A DNA stretch of 64,000 bases from Turritopsis dohrnii (GCA_027922465.2 BQMF02000270.1:310001-374000), one strand, 5' to 3'; positions 10,401 to 19,453 are shown, counted from the first letter of the stretch. Made by a program: numbers and translations. Notes: generated by a model from the letters alone, not told the origin.

Positions 10401-11403
10401 AAACTCTTCAGTTAGTGGCCTGGAAAATTTCAGGAAAATCTTGGCTAGTGAGAAAATATCAAAACAGGCTGCAGAGCTTATCACAAATTCCAGAGCAAAA
10501 GGCACAAATCTTAATTACCAGTCGGCCTGGAAGAAATGGAGTCGCTGGTGTAACCAACAACAAACTAATCCCTTTAAGTGTTCTCTGAGTTCCGTACTAA
10601 ATTTCTTAGCATTTTTGTTTGAAGAAGGTTTGGAGTATAGTACCATTAACACTCACAGGTCAGCCATTTCAGCCTATCATGAGCCAATTGATGGTTTTGC
10701 AGTTGGAAAACATCCTCGGGTTTGCGCACTTACCTCAGGTGTTTTCAAAACAAGACCTTCACGTCCTAGGTTTATGTTCATATGGGATGTTGAGCAGGTT
10801 CTGAATTACTTAAATTCTTTACCTCCATTTTCAGATCTCACAGGTATTACTTTAGTATCTAAATTGTCCATGCTTTTAGCTTTATGTTCAGCTTCTAGGG
10901 GATGCGAACTACAGTACTTGGACACCCGGTACATGGTGTTCACAGGTTCATCTTACATTTTCAAAATTGCCGAAGTTACCAAAGTACGAAAGAAAGGGGA
11001 ATGTCCGCCAACGTTTGAATATTATGAGTTTCCAGATAATCGAAACTTGTGTGTGGTTTCACTGTTGACATATTACCTCGAGTTATCCAAGGCATGGAGA
11101 GGGGATAGAAAAACTCAGCTTCTTTTAAGTCCTATAAAGCCTCATAAGGAGGTTGTTACTTCAACAATTGCTAGATGGATAAAAAATGTCTTAAAACTTG
11201 CAAAAATAGACACTAGTAAATTCACGGCTCATTCGTGTCGTTCCGCCTCCACATCAAAGGCTAAGGTCATGGGGTTATCTGTTCAGGAAATTCTTGACAG
11301 AGGCAATTGGTCGGGTGAGTCTACCTGGCAAAAACATTATCACAAACCAATAGAAAATAAGGCTCAAATTTATCAGGCTAAGGTTTTAAAAAAGCCGCTT
11401 TGA
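7414..11403 (+). CDS. DIRS gag-like protein plus tyrosine recombinase in one open frame
   Basis: One uninterrupted frame of about 1,329 codons from the ATG at 7414 (MADTPEDTT). Residues 1-300 are gag-like: an acidic N-terminus with an RPRDESDDDE run, a helical segment with IQQTVLMVGQAVNSVTYHRR, then an Arg/Gln/Gly-rich nucleic-acid-binding tail. The last 330 residues, from about 10420, are a tyrosine recombinase with catalytic Arg in LCSASRGCEL, His-x-x-Arg in TAHSCRS, and the Tyr nucleophile in WQKHYHKP. The middle 700 residues have no recognisable domain and lie opposite the RT/RNase H frame. Whether gag and recombinase are translated as one polyprotein or from separate messages cannot be told. 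In known DIRS elements the recombinase gene overlaps the RT gene, which agrees with this layout. Confidence 0.85.
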   Translation: MADTPEDTTAAGSETLEAANKQVYSADEHVIGEKRPRDESDDDENQESVVMNFKRPRFEVFGEDQINDYELPLEMADYCNKYMGKFVPEKDVKESVLKDNPVPMNLLKPRKLDDFFHDSMEQKHRKPELLIDESLQKIEQKITNIYGPLCRAWYALEATLNRPEDNISLEQLSNSIQQTVLMVGQAVNSVTYHRRLNVLSTIQDKKKAKTTLREQSNLFEDVKESKLFGAKFQQNVVDLAKVKKKSKEVFDNMDNRKQQQSRSSGNRGDYNRQPFRRGPPSSQGRNGGQSRPPYNNRNNFPRIGGKNKYFTSQKEGFLGQQCLDEGEPTLQFLSKERQKFPKLQGRKTSKFECKQKFPRVDNAPKPSACASTGQKPVSTLQDRGLPDSRKVEIFQSKLGSSYKRPGNIRHCDRATNSLYGETKTNETTTSCQNAEVGGISCTRGNRGNVEEGSHPEGLSSCRGIPQQHFSSEKERWRKPTGYKFEKSKYIHTLPSFQDGGYAFDKGNVAGRGFPLQNRPEGCVFLCSSPSQVSKICKVSLAGQSVRVSMPLLWSGTSSSNIYEAVKNPNCYTQKDKYPNNNLFGRHVANESSNGGNLNGKGHIDFLITTPGVCDKHSQVSHGTEKGNRVPGYDNQLHGHDSHSPTGKAFENTESLSNSVKEPHNNHLGVEQSNRKINSNLLSSGSCEFTNTVFTANSKCGFTNRGKLQGPGYIKGKSPPGIAMVGKQFGTESRQISFKTPESSNTGIRCFKTRVGSILQRSFNRRSVVQGGIAIPHQYFGIKSNLSGNSNLHKNVEIATYTLSDRQHDRPFVSSENGGNQMCSNDTVSKRSMVTPSISVHHSNSRTPSGGIKCESGLAVEKFSGLQRMGTCTSDVLRSLPKMGKTGYRPVCFTPVSSDTPVHVMETRPSCFSSGCTSAGLEKFLPICISTVFSDRQSVNESETRSSCYDFDHTSVANTTMVWAASTNGNGRPSTLAPQARSSQKCNGGSTPFVEEQNSSVSGLENFRKILASEKISKQAAELITNSRAKGTNLNYQSAWKKWSRWCNQQQTNPFKCSLSSVLNFLAFLFEEGLEYSTINTHRSAISAYHEPIDGFAVGKHPRVCALTSGVFKTRPSRPRFMFIWDVEQVLNYLNSLPPFSDLTGITLVSKLSMLLALCSASRGCELQYLDTRYMVFTGSSYIFKIAEVTKVRKKGECPPTFEYYEFPDNRNLCVVSLLTYYLELSKAWRGDRKTQLLLSPIKPHKEVVTSTIARWIKNVLKLAKIDTSKFTAHSCRSASTSKAKVMGLSVQEILDRGNWSGESTWQKHYHKPIENKAQIYQAKVLKKPL
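8096..10588 (+). CDS. DIRS reverse transcriptase-RNase H
   Basis: Overlaps the gag/recombinase frame in the +1 phase. The open frame runs 8096-10588; the true start is unknown, and clear homology begins near 8500 (LQHVHPLVRNLF). RT motifs: VKKKDGGNRPVINLKNLN, CKIDLKDAYFCVPLH, CFGLGPAPRIFTKLL and the catalytic IIYLDDMLL. RNase H follows with ESDASKQGWGAF, NILELKAI, RTDNMTALS and ELNVRADWQSR. Past RNase H is the domain usual in DIRS RT proteins (DIDLFASR, QYMSWKPDP, YAFPPFSVIGRVL, PLWPTQPWYGQLL). All catalytic acidic residues appear present. Expression may need frameshifting, reinitiation or a separate transcript. Confidence 0.92.
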   Translation: MVLNSNKTLSTSQKLRRNQRKCSIIWIIGSNNNPDQVEIVETTTGSPFEGALHPVREGMEGSQDHHITTETISQGLGVRINTLPVRRKDSLVNNASMRVNRLFNFSVKRDKNFPNFRAEKLQNLNVNKNSPELIMPQNLQHVHPLVRNLFQHCKIGDYPIAGRLKYFRVNWEVLTNDQEILDIVTGLQIPFMEKPKQMKPPHPAKMQKSEESLVQEEIEAMLRKGAIRKASPVVGEFLSNIFLVKKKDGGNRPVINLKNLNTFIPFHHFKMEGMHLIKEMLQEGDFLCKIDLKDAYFCVPLHPRSQKYVRFRWQGNLYEFLCLCFGLGPAPRIFTKLLKIPIAILRRINIRIIIYLDDMLLMSQAMEEILMARDTLIFLLQHLGFVINIPKSVMEPRKEIEFLGMIINSMDMTVTLPQEKLLKIQNRCQTVLKNPTITIWELSSLIGKLTATSLAVVAANLQIRFLQQTLNAALQTEGNYKARVTLKEKALQELRWWVNNLELNQGRSLLKPQNQVILESDASKQGWGAFCRGVSIGGQWSREESQYHINILELKAIYLATLTYTKMWKLQHIHFRTDNMTALSYLVKMGGTKCAVMIQLAKDLWSHLLSQYITATAEHLPGELNVRADWQSRNFQDSSEWGLAPQMFSAVCQRWGKPDIDLFASRLFHQIPQYMSWKPDPLALAVDALQQDWKNFYPYAFPPFSVIGRVLMKVRQDQVVMILITPLWPTQPWYGQLLRMVMADPLLLPHRLDLLKNAMGEAHPLLRNKTLQLVAWKISGKSWLVRKYQNRLQSLSQIPEQKAQILITSRPGRNGVAGVTNNKLIPLSVL

Positions 11404-11405
11404 AC

Positions 11406-11576
11406 AGAGATCGAGCGTAGCTCGGGGTGCCATTATGTAAGGGAATGGGCTCGATTATCCAATATTAAATCGTATGGAAATTTTATAGAAATAAAATTCC
11501 CCAATTACATAAGGCGCGCAGCGCCGCATTGTAATTGAGATTTTATGATATAAAATTGAAATACGATTTAATATTG
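11406..11576 (+). repeat. DIRS internal complementary region
   Basis: It starts two bases after the recombinase stop. 11406-11498 is the exact complement of the left end and about 11494-11576 the exact complement of 11870-11952 at the right end. In the DIRS model this region guides joining of the ends into a circle before recombinase-mediated integration. Confidence 0.88.
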
Positions 11577-11830
11577 TCCCACCCTCCAGCCCAGTGCTCT
11601 TTCATGATGCACCCAGTCCTGTATATATTCCTGTATATATAATTTGTTTTTAGGAAACCGTTATGGTAAAAATTGATTGCATGTGTACGACATTTGATTG
11701 GAAGACATCATTTTGTCATTCTGTTATGTTATTTTGTGGAAATACATTCTACTAGTTGATTTGAAATCCTATTGTTATTTATTCCGAACCTGGCCGATCT
11801 AATGTTCATAGAAGTTTTGCACTCGCTTCT

Positions 11831-11950
11831 CTCGGGGTGCCATTATGTGCGGGAATGGGCTCGATTATCCAATATTAAATCGTATTTCAATTTTATATCA
11901 TAAAATCTCAATTACAATGCGGCGCTGCGCGCCTTATGTAATTGGGGAAT
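11831..11950 (-). repeat. DIRS right inverted terminal repeat
   Basis: The inner 70 bp match the left repeat inverted, with several differences. The outer part, containing aatgcggcgctgcgcgcc, is unique to this end and mirrored only in the internal complementary region. Between 11577 and 11830 there is about 250 bp of non-coding element sequence. Confidence 0.85.
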
Positions 11951-12873
11951 TTGAAAATAGACTTTGTCATAGTTGACACAATGAAACTTTATGCCCTTTC
12001 TTCAGTTCGACATTGACAAGTAAAATTTTTATGTTTGATATACCATCAACTCTGCAGAAAACCGCGACCCACAAGTAAACTTAAAGAAACATTTATGTAC
12101 ATATTTTCATGCCTTCAAATCTTCCTAATTGTTTTATTTTGCTTTTCTTATTTTTGGTGGCGTAACCTATTGTATATTATGGGTTACGCGAAAAAATAAA
12201 AATAATCAAATTCTCGTGTATTTTAAGAAGTTTGCGGAAAGTGGCTGACAATCCAAGTTCGCTAGTTAGTTATATTGGTAGTAACTGCTAAAGTTTTATG
12301 GTGAAGAATTTTCCGATTTTGTTGCGTCACTAGATCTGTTTTAAATCGGGTTCAAGAAACATTAAGATATTCATGTCGGAAGACAAACGCCACAAGTAAA
12401 CTTTAAGGAACATTTTATGTAAATATATCCATGCACTTCAGCCATTGATTATATGGCTTACGCAAAAATAATAAAAAGAAAACTCGTGTATTTTAAGTCT
12501 GATTTAATCCAACCCCCTGATCCAACTTTGCTACCAGAAGTACAAGCTTTTCTTTTTATAAGAATGGTGTTTTTTCGTTTCATGATGAATATTCTTAACT
12601 TCTTAGTCAAAATCATATCCTGATATATTCTTAAGACATTCTTAAGGCCGTACCTAACTTTTCGTGCCCAAAAACAAAAGATAAAACTCAAAAGGCAAAA
12701 AAGGGGTAAAACATAGCACCTGCAGTAATGGAGAGCCATGTGAGAGAATGTTTACATGACAAAATTACAAAAAAATAGCATCTACATTATAAAACAAAAT
12801 GAATAAAATGAAAAACAAATTTTGAGCTCACAAAATCTTAAGATGGCAATATTCTTAAGACATTATAAGTATA
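11951..12873. other. Non-coding, diverged direct duplication of about 320 bp
   Basis: No gene is seen. Segments near 12058-12240 and 12370-12505 resemble each other: ccacaagtaaactt...aacatttatgtacata, and gcttacgc...aactcgtgtattttaag in both. This indicates an old direct duplication of unknown nature. Confidence 0.5.
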
Positions 12874-13345
12874 GCTAAGACCATGTGCTTCACCACTATT
12901 GGACAGCTGCTGGCGGAATTGTTCTATAATATAGTTGCCGGAGGGACCTTCTATCTTGCTCCTCCGATCTCTTCGAAGTATCTTAGAAGAGGAACATTAG
13001 TTTCAAAGTGAAAAAGTCCTTCCCATAAATAAAATGTTATTTTAGGCTCGATGAGGCATTTCTTCTGATGGTGCATTATGTAAACCACCTCCAAAAAAAG
13101 CTCAATGAAGGAGAACTGATTTTAAAATAGATGTCACTAGAGCTAAGACCATGGGCTTCACCACTGCATTGGACAGCTGCTGGCGGAATTGTTCTATAAT
13201 AGTTGCCGGAGGGACCTTCTATCTTGCTCCTCCGATCTCTTCGAAGTATCTTAGAAGAGGAACATTAGTTTCAAAGTGAAAAAGTCCTTCCCATAAATAA
13301 AATGTTATTTTAGGCTCGATGAGGCATTTCTTCTGATGGTGCATT

Positions 13346-13705
13346 ATGTTTGTCCTGGGCAAACACGCAAAGGAGTCCGATTGTTTGAAACTATCGTGGC
13401 TCCCAATCGCAGAACGAATCGAATACGCCACAGCCGTCTTAGCGTTTAAAGGCATCCACGATCAAAATATCGCTCAAAACCTTCAAGTCGCACTAAGAAC
13501 CGATGTCAGAACGCTACGGAGTAACAGAGAAAATGCTGGTCCGATAATTGAATGCAGAGATGAGTTCGACTCTTATCTGAAAAACGCCTCAAAAGTCTTC
13601 AACGAGCTACCGAAATCGATCCGTGATGTCACAAGTTTAAATATTTTCAAAACAAAAACATTCAACTATCTGAAAGATAAAGCTATGGCTAGAACGTTAA
13701 AATGA
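13346..13705 (+). pseudogene. LINE ORF2 C-terminal fragment
   Basis: About 118 residues matching the post-RT tail typical of L2/CR1-type elements: WLPIAERIEYATAVLAFKGI, an Arg-rich LRSNREN stretch, FDSYLKNASKVFNELPKSIR and SLNIFKTKTFNYLKDK. No RT or endonuclease domain remains. The apparent first Met lies partly in target sequence, so it is not a native start. The gene is dead because of 5' truncation. Confidence 0.8.
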
Positions 13706-13707
13706 AA

Positions 13708-13738
<31 letters not shown>

Positions 13739-13867
13739 ATATACGTTTTCTTATTACGATAATACATATACATAATATTTATTTGCATTTCTAGGAGAAG
13801 AACCATGTAAATTATTAATGGATCTAGAAATAAATTGGTTATTATTATTATTATTATTATTATTATG
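13349..13867 (+). mobile_element. 5'-truncated non-LTR retrotransposon (L2/CR1-like 3' end)
   Basis: 519 bp inserted into the second copy of the 268-bp duplication, flanked by attatg on both sides (13343-13348 and 13862-13867). It carries the C-terminal tail of an RT ORF, about 30 A residues at 13707-13736, then about 100 bp ending in a (TTA)n run. The uninterrupted first copy of the duplication shows the empty site directly. Confidence 0.85.
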
Positions 13868-13929
13868 TAAACCACCTCCAAAAAAAGCTCAATGAAGGAG
13901 AACTGATTTTAAAATAGATGTCACTAGAA

Positions 13930-14528
13930 ATAGGTCCCACGGGATGGATGTGCAAAAGTGTTTCATACAGTGACTAAAATCACGTGTACAAAAGTTCGCA
14001 AACTGTTTGGTATCGGTAAGTTATTTTTTCTGTTTTTTTTTTTTTTTGTTTGTTTTCTTTTTTACCTGCTATTCTTATATGTGGGAAACCAATAACGTTT
14101 TGTGATGTGATTTTATCAGGGGGAGATAACAGTGATTTAAGTTGGATACGGGGGTGAAACTTATGTTATTTCCTTTTGAAATAAACACACACACACACAC
14201 GTGCGTATGCAAAACTAAAAAAAGTAGAAAAGATCTGTGAGAATGAAATCAGCAAAGATATTGTAGTATTGTTTTTCATAAACACAATACCTTTTGGGCG
14301 ATAGAAAATTTAGCCCCCAACAAAACAGAATAGTTTAATAAGTTTCACGAAAGATTTTTCATGTTTTTCCTTCTTATCAAACATTCACTTTCTTGTTTTA
14401 AAGCTTGGTTTTCCACCATGGCGTTTAGGCAAGCTCGCGTTTGATAAAAACACCTTTAAATTTATTTAAATTCTAATTCTCCAAGATAATAAAACTCGTC
14501 TATTGAAGTTGCTCGTGTAAATGTAGCT
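13930..14528. other. AT-rich non-coding stretch
   Basis: No gene is seen. There is a (T)n run at about 14030-14048, a short (AC)n at about 14187-14201, and a gcgatagaaaatt motif at about 14299 that recurs at about 15671 and, inverted, at about 16150. Confidence 0.4.
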
Positions 14529-14532
14529 TTAA

Positions 14533-15534
14533 GGATAGTCCATACCCTCCGAGGTGAATTTTTTTGAAAAAAAATTTTTTTCAATATTTCCTTTCAATTT
14601 TTTATTTAAAAACAGATTCTGCAATCAGAATTTTAAAATTCCAAATAATTATGGAGTTATTAGCAAAAACCAAAAGGCAAAAAAATCTTTGTTTACACAA
14701 GTAATTAATCTTTCGGTGAAATAAAAGAGATTTCTCTCAATATACGCACATGCATGACGCCATACATACTTTTTCGGCTTTGTTTACTTTTCCTATTCAA
14801 TATTTTGCTTTATTATCGTTAAAAATAAAACCAGGTGGTTTTCTTTATAATTATACACACTATCATTATTCAATGAGATAGTTCTCTACCTTTTTAACTT
14901 TTCATACATTCCAACATCTCACATTCACAATAGAATTTGATCGCTATTCAATTTTGTTTACACAAGCGATGGAAGAAGAAAAAATCTTTAAATGTGATTT
15001 TCTCTGAAAGTAATTTTAGCTTGATGACCAACATTTAAAGAGTTCCAACTCCCCTTGTGAACGAGATATAACCATGCGGGTTTTTTCATTTTGTTCAGTT
15101 GGCCTTTGCGCAAAAAAGTTTGCCACATATTTTGAAAAGAATCAAAATTCGCCCCGTGAGGGAGAGTTGAAGTTAAAGAATCAACGTTTTTATAGGGTCA
15201 TGAACAAAAAGCTTTATATTTTTGGAAGTAATGAGTTTTAAAAAAAACTGTGGCAAACTTTTTTCGACAAATGATCATGGATTTCAAAAGTGCAATTTGT
15301 TTGAAAAAAAAGTGTAATGGAGGGGAGTTGGAACTTTTTAATTCAATGCGTTCTAAATGTTACTTTCTTTCTTCTAATTCCTGTCCTTTTCATTTTTAAT
15401 AAACAAAATATGGCTCATTAGACAGATAATTAAATAAGGATTCAGAAAATATATACTTTTGATAAGAAAAAATCAACACATTTCAAATTATCAGGGAAAA
15501 ACTGAAATCATGCTTAGGAGGGTATGGACTATCC
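14533..15534. mobile_element. Non-autonomous TTAA-type DNA transposon, copy 1
   Basis: Terminal inverted repeats ggatagtccataccctcc and ggagggtatggactatcc, flanked by TTAA on both sides (14529-14532 and 15535-15538). It is 1,002 bp long with no coding potential. TTAA target duplications occur in piggyBac and Kolobok elements; the ends alone do not decide between them. A second, inverted copy lies at 47964-52038. Confidence 0.85.
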
Positions 15535-15691
15535 TTAAAGCGTGGTTCCCACCGGGTAATAAAAATCAATTTTATCATCGAATTGGCGATAAATCAAAAT
15601 TTGCCGAAATGGCGATAACGAAGTTTTGGTGTGAATGCTCAGGTAACAGAAAATTATCGTCAATTTTTGAGGCGATAGAAAATTAACGTTA

Positions 15692-16124
15692 CACGTTTTT
15701 GTTTTTTTTATAAGAAACCAGTTTATAAGAAACCTACATGTAGCATCTCAAAAAATTAAGAAACTTTTACAACTACATTGTTAGGACTTTTTTGTAAATA
15801 AGAAACTTTTTTCCATATTTGACTTTTTATTTGAAGAAATTCCATTGCATTACATTACATTGCAGAAACAAATTAGTTCCAAACGCATTTAAAATCCGAA
15901 TGCATTCACTTTTTAAGTTAAAAACGAAAGGATCGACAAAAAACTACACAATATTTTTTGAAAATGAAGCAAGCAACTTCAATCATTCATTGGATATACA
16001 TTTTTAACAAAAAATAAGAAACCGAATAAGAAACTTTTATAACTAAAAACATTGAAATTGAGACCAAAATTAAGAAACTTTTAGAACTAGACCCTTCACT
16101 AAGTTTTTTATTTAAAAAAACGTG
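15692..16124. mobile_element. TA-flanked MITE, copy 1 (ataagaaacc type)
   Basis: Ends cacgtttttgtttttttt and aaaaaaacgtg, inverted and flanked by TA. The left subterminal part contains ataagaaaccag, and the interior has scattered taagaaactttt repeats. 433 bp, no gene. Confidence 0.65.
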
Positions 16125-16186
16125 TATTATGAAATCAAAAATGAAAATGCGACAATTTTCTATCGCCAAATTCTGGCGATAACTTA

Positions 16187-16578
16187 CACGTATTTTATTT
16201 TATAAGCAACCAGTTTATAAGCAACCCTAGGCAAATCTTCAAAAAAGTTAAGCAACTTTCCTAGGAGCAAGCTTTTGTATAAGCAACATAAAATTTCTAG
16301 CATGTGATATCTTTTCATGTTTTATGGTTTGATTATAAAAGTTTGTTTCATTTAACATCCAATCTTGCTTATTTTCTTTCTCCAGTATATATATGCCGCT
16401 CGTTCGCTTGAATGTTATTTGACGTTTCAAAAGTAGAAATGTTTGATAAATGCTTGAAAAAATTAAAATTTATGTCAGCAACCGTTAAGCAACTTTCCTA
16501 GGGATTTTAAGGCTTTTTTAAGCCACTTTCCTAGGCGGTTAAAAGCTGGGTTGCTTATAAAAAAAAAATAGCTAAGTG
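16187..16578. mobile_element. TA-flanked MITE, copy 2 (ataagcaacc type)
   Basis: Left end cacgtattttattttataag followed by caaccag; right end is the inverse (ctgggttgcttat, poly-A, aagtg). Flanked by TA. The interior repeats taagcaactttcctagg. It is clearly related to the neighbouring copy at 15692, with a for c in the core motif. Confidence 0.65.
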
Positions 16579-16699
16579 TAGAATGATTAAATTTGGGAAG
16601 AAAGAAAATTCATGGCATTCGAATAGCGTTCTATAAAACACTTTGATATATCGTATCTTGCTTTGCTATGCAATGGAGCAACAAGAGAAAACAAATGTT

Positions 16700-17395
16700 T
16701 GAAGCCTAATTTCCACTTGCATAATTTTTGCCTTGGAACAGATCGGATCGGAACGGAACGGAACGGAATTTTTCTAATTTCAATTTCCACTGAAAAATTA
16801 AGTGTGCAGCAGTAAACAAACATGGCTCTTTTAAGTTTAAGAGCGAAAATCTGACTTATTTTACGGAAAAAAACAAGAGAAAAACAAGTAGGAAACTATG
16901 GGTTTGCAAGTTTTTTAAAGAAAAAAAAAACAAAAAAGGAGAGTTTCATTTCACTTATCAAAGAAATGCAACTACATGATGATCATGTGATGTTTTTTCC
17001 AATATTTTCGCATGTGTCCTATACTCAGGATGAGCGTAAACTGTCTCAAGTTGCTCCAAAATAAATAAAATCACAACAGAAAGATTCTGTGGTGCATTGA
17101 GATATATTTTCATATGTCGACCTGCTTTTTTGTTTTTCTTGAAGCATGTTGACTCATCCATGTTAAAGTTGTCACGAAAATTCTAACGCATGTGATTGGT
17201 TATTTTTCCCAAATCCGACCATTTTCCGTAGGAAAAAGTTGAAATCATTTCAACTTTCGCTTGGAAGGGAACGGAACAGAACGGACTTAAAATTTTTCAA
17301 GCCACGTGGTTAAAATAATGTCTTCCTGCATGTGCTAGAATGTTTTTTTGCCGTTCCGAGACAAAAATTATGCAAGTGGAAATTCAGGTTAAAGC
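16700..17395. mobile_element. Putative MITE with GGAACG-rich subterminal repeats
   Basis: Inverted ends share aatttccacttgcataattt (left, about 16711) and its complement aaattatgcaagtggaaatt (right, about 17364). Subterminal runs of ggaacggaac occur at about 16747-16767 and 17269-17284. No coding region is supported and target duplication is not clear. Confidence 0.5.
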
Positions 17396-17751
17396 GCTCT
17401 GGACTCATGCGGAGATACTTTGTAGTAATATTCGCGATCATCCTCACCAAGCTCTCGAAAAAGATTTTTCCATTCACCTCTTTCTTTTCTTTCTTCACTG
17501 AAGATCTTTCGGACCCAAAAACGTCGTTTCTACTTTTGATTTTGATGGCGCCTTCTACAACGGCGAACAGCCAATGTCAAAGATCCAAGAAGAAGAGCAC
17601 GACGTCTGCGTGCCATCGTTTGTTTATGATGATATTTTGAATTAGAAAATTCTGTTGGACCGAATTTGATACTTTGAGAAGCTTTTAAAACTGACTGGTG
17701 TATATTAAGTGAAAATTGTTTAAATTATGTGAAGCATAACCAGTTAAACTT

Positions 17752-18664
17752 TAAACTAGCATGTAGCTTTAGCTAAAAATGCCCCCGCCCTCAAGCATTC
17801 CAATTTGTACACACAGCAAGCTATACATTGCAAGCTATACAACGGAAACAAAAACAAAGAAAACTTTGTTACTTTTTGTTATCTCTTGATCCTACGTCAC
17901 ACTGATGCTAATTTGTGCCTTTCAAAAAGTGTAATTAAGGCTTAACAAGTAATATCAGAAAGTATTGGCTACAAACAAAAGAAATGTGTGAACTGAAACC
18001 ATGGTTACATATTTTATAATCAAAATAAGATAAACATTTGTTAAAGAAATTCTGTAAGAGCCAAAAGAAAGAAAAAAAATTTTTTGCAAAAAAAAATTAA
18101 AGCGAAAAATCCATTAGAAATCTGCGTTTCAAACTTTGATTCGAAACAAGAAATATAGCCAAAGTTTACATAAAAAACAAGAAAAAAATATAAGAAGGTT
18201 TTATTGATCATGATCACACACCAGGTTTGGGGGACAGAAAATAGAAGGAAAACACGAAGAACGACGATTTGTAGGCTTTCTTGCATACACAGAAATCCAA
18301 TTAAAATCTTTTTAAGGCAAGATCTGCCAAAAATCAGTGCATTGAATAAAATTTATCGAACGAAAGATTATTTAGAGCTAAAACATATACAAAAATAAAT
18401 GTTGTTGGCAAAATTTCAGATTTCAAGCTGTGCTTCAAAATCTTAGTCGTTCACTTCACTAAAACAACACAAAAGTAATATGAAAAATGTCTAAGCAATT
18501 TTAGCATACGAACTTCCTAAATAACATAGTATAATATAATAACAAATTAAGAAAGAGATACGAAAAAACATCCCACTTACAGTACCATGCTTTGAAACGG
18601 GAAAAAAAGCAAAGTCAGCTAATTAATTGTATTCCACCGTGTAACGTCAACACGAAAGTTGGAA

Positions 18665-18697
<33 letters not shown>

Positions 18698-18746
18698 GAA
18701 CAAAATCGGAACTGACATTCGCTTACGCTAGCTGCGGGAGCAATTA
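17752..18746. mobile_element. Non-autonomous element, copy 1 (TGCCCCCGC ends)
   Basis: Short inverted ends tgcccccgc at 17780 and gcgggagca at 18733. Nearly the whole length, including aaactagcatgtagctttag outside the left motif, is found inverted at 52056-53825. A (GAT)n microsatellite lies at about 18666-18697. No gene. Confidence 0.6.
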
Positions 18747-18751
18747 AGCCT

Positions 18752-19450
18752 TTAATATTTACATTTGTCTAACTGCTACCGTAGCAGTTCCAATTTTAGT
18801 GAATCTGTTGGATGGAAGAAATAGATACAGTAAAGTTTTTTAATAACCAGTCAAGTTCCACCTCGAATAACAAACAAATACGAAAAATTAGTTAATAATG
18901 CATAACTTGGATCTCTTTAGAACATTATCTTGTCAAAATTATATTCATATTGAAAATTTATTGGAACAAAAATCAAAGACTAAGATTGGTAGCTATAATG
19001 TCTGTTGGACGGAGCGATTGCAACAAATTTTTCAAGTAAATATATTCAATTTTACAACAGCTAAAACTTGATTTATTTACTATCAGTTAATTTTGATGGT
19101 ATTTGAGATCTTGATGAAACAATACAAACTTAACTCAATTTTATGATGAAATTTATTGACATCTGGTAGTTTTCATCCAACAGACCGTCATTAAAGTTCC
19201 TAAAAGAACATGATAGCCAAAAACTATAAAAACTTTAGAAGGAGTGTTGCATGTAATCATTCCTTTCAATTTGGAATGTATAGGTTATAATCTTTGTTAT
19301 AAACTGAGTGAATTTCATTTTTCAATGTTCGCAACACAATTCAAAATATCACCTTATATGAAAGAATTTTAATTTGACAATAAAATCATTTTTGATGAGA
19401 ACGGTTTGGCGATAATTTTTTTCAAGGCGATTCATGAATTTATCGGACGA
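18752..19450. other. Non-coding AT-rich stretch
   Basis: No gene or clear repeat is seen. Confidence 0.4.
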
Positions 19451-19453
19451 TAA

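Larger units (their letters stand above)
7254..11950 (+). mobile_element. Complete DIRS-type tyrosine recombinase retrotransposon
   Basis: The left inverted terminal repeat is 7254-7346. The internal complementary region is 11406-11576: its first 93 bp are the exact reverse complement of the left end, and the following ~80 bp (to 11576) are the exact reverse complement of the right end. The right inverted repeat is about 11831-11950. Left end, genes, complementary region, right end is the diagnostic DIRS layout, and the two halves of the complementary region meet at a short shared aattt. All three coding regions (gag-like, RT/RNase H, tyrosine recombinase) are open. No target duplication is seen, as expected for recombinase-mediated insertion. 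Perfect end identity and open frames suggest recent activity. Confidence 0.92.
12874..13929 (+). repeat. Tandem duplication of a 268-bp unit, second copy interrupted by a LINE
   Basis: Copy 1 is 12874-13141. Copy 2 is 13142-13348 continued at 13868-13929. Both begin gctaagaccatg and end with agatgtcactaga, and are nearly identical. The gap in copy 2 is exactly the LINE insertion. No coding potential is evident in the unit. Confidence 0.88.

Noticed and set aside
13219..13455. Minus-strand ORF of 78 codons over the duplication/LINE junction
   Set aside because: It straddles the insertion border and is antisense to the LINE ORF; no homology.
18663..18700. (GAT)n run as a coding acidic stretch or CRISPR-like array
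   Set aside because: A simple trinucleotide microsatellite with no spacer structure; no CRISPR arrays exist in the window.
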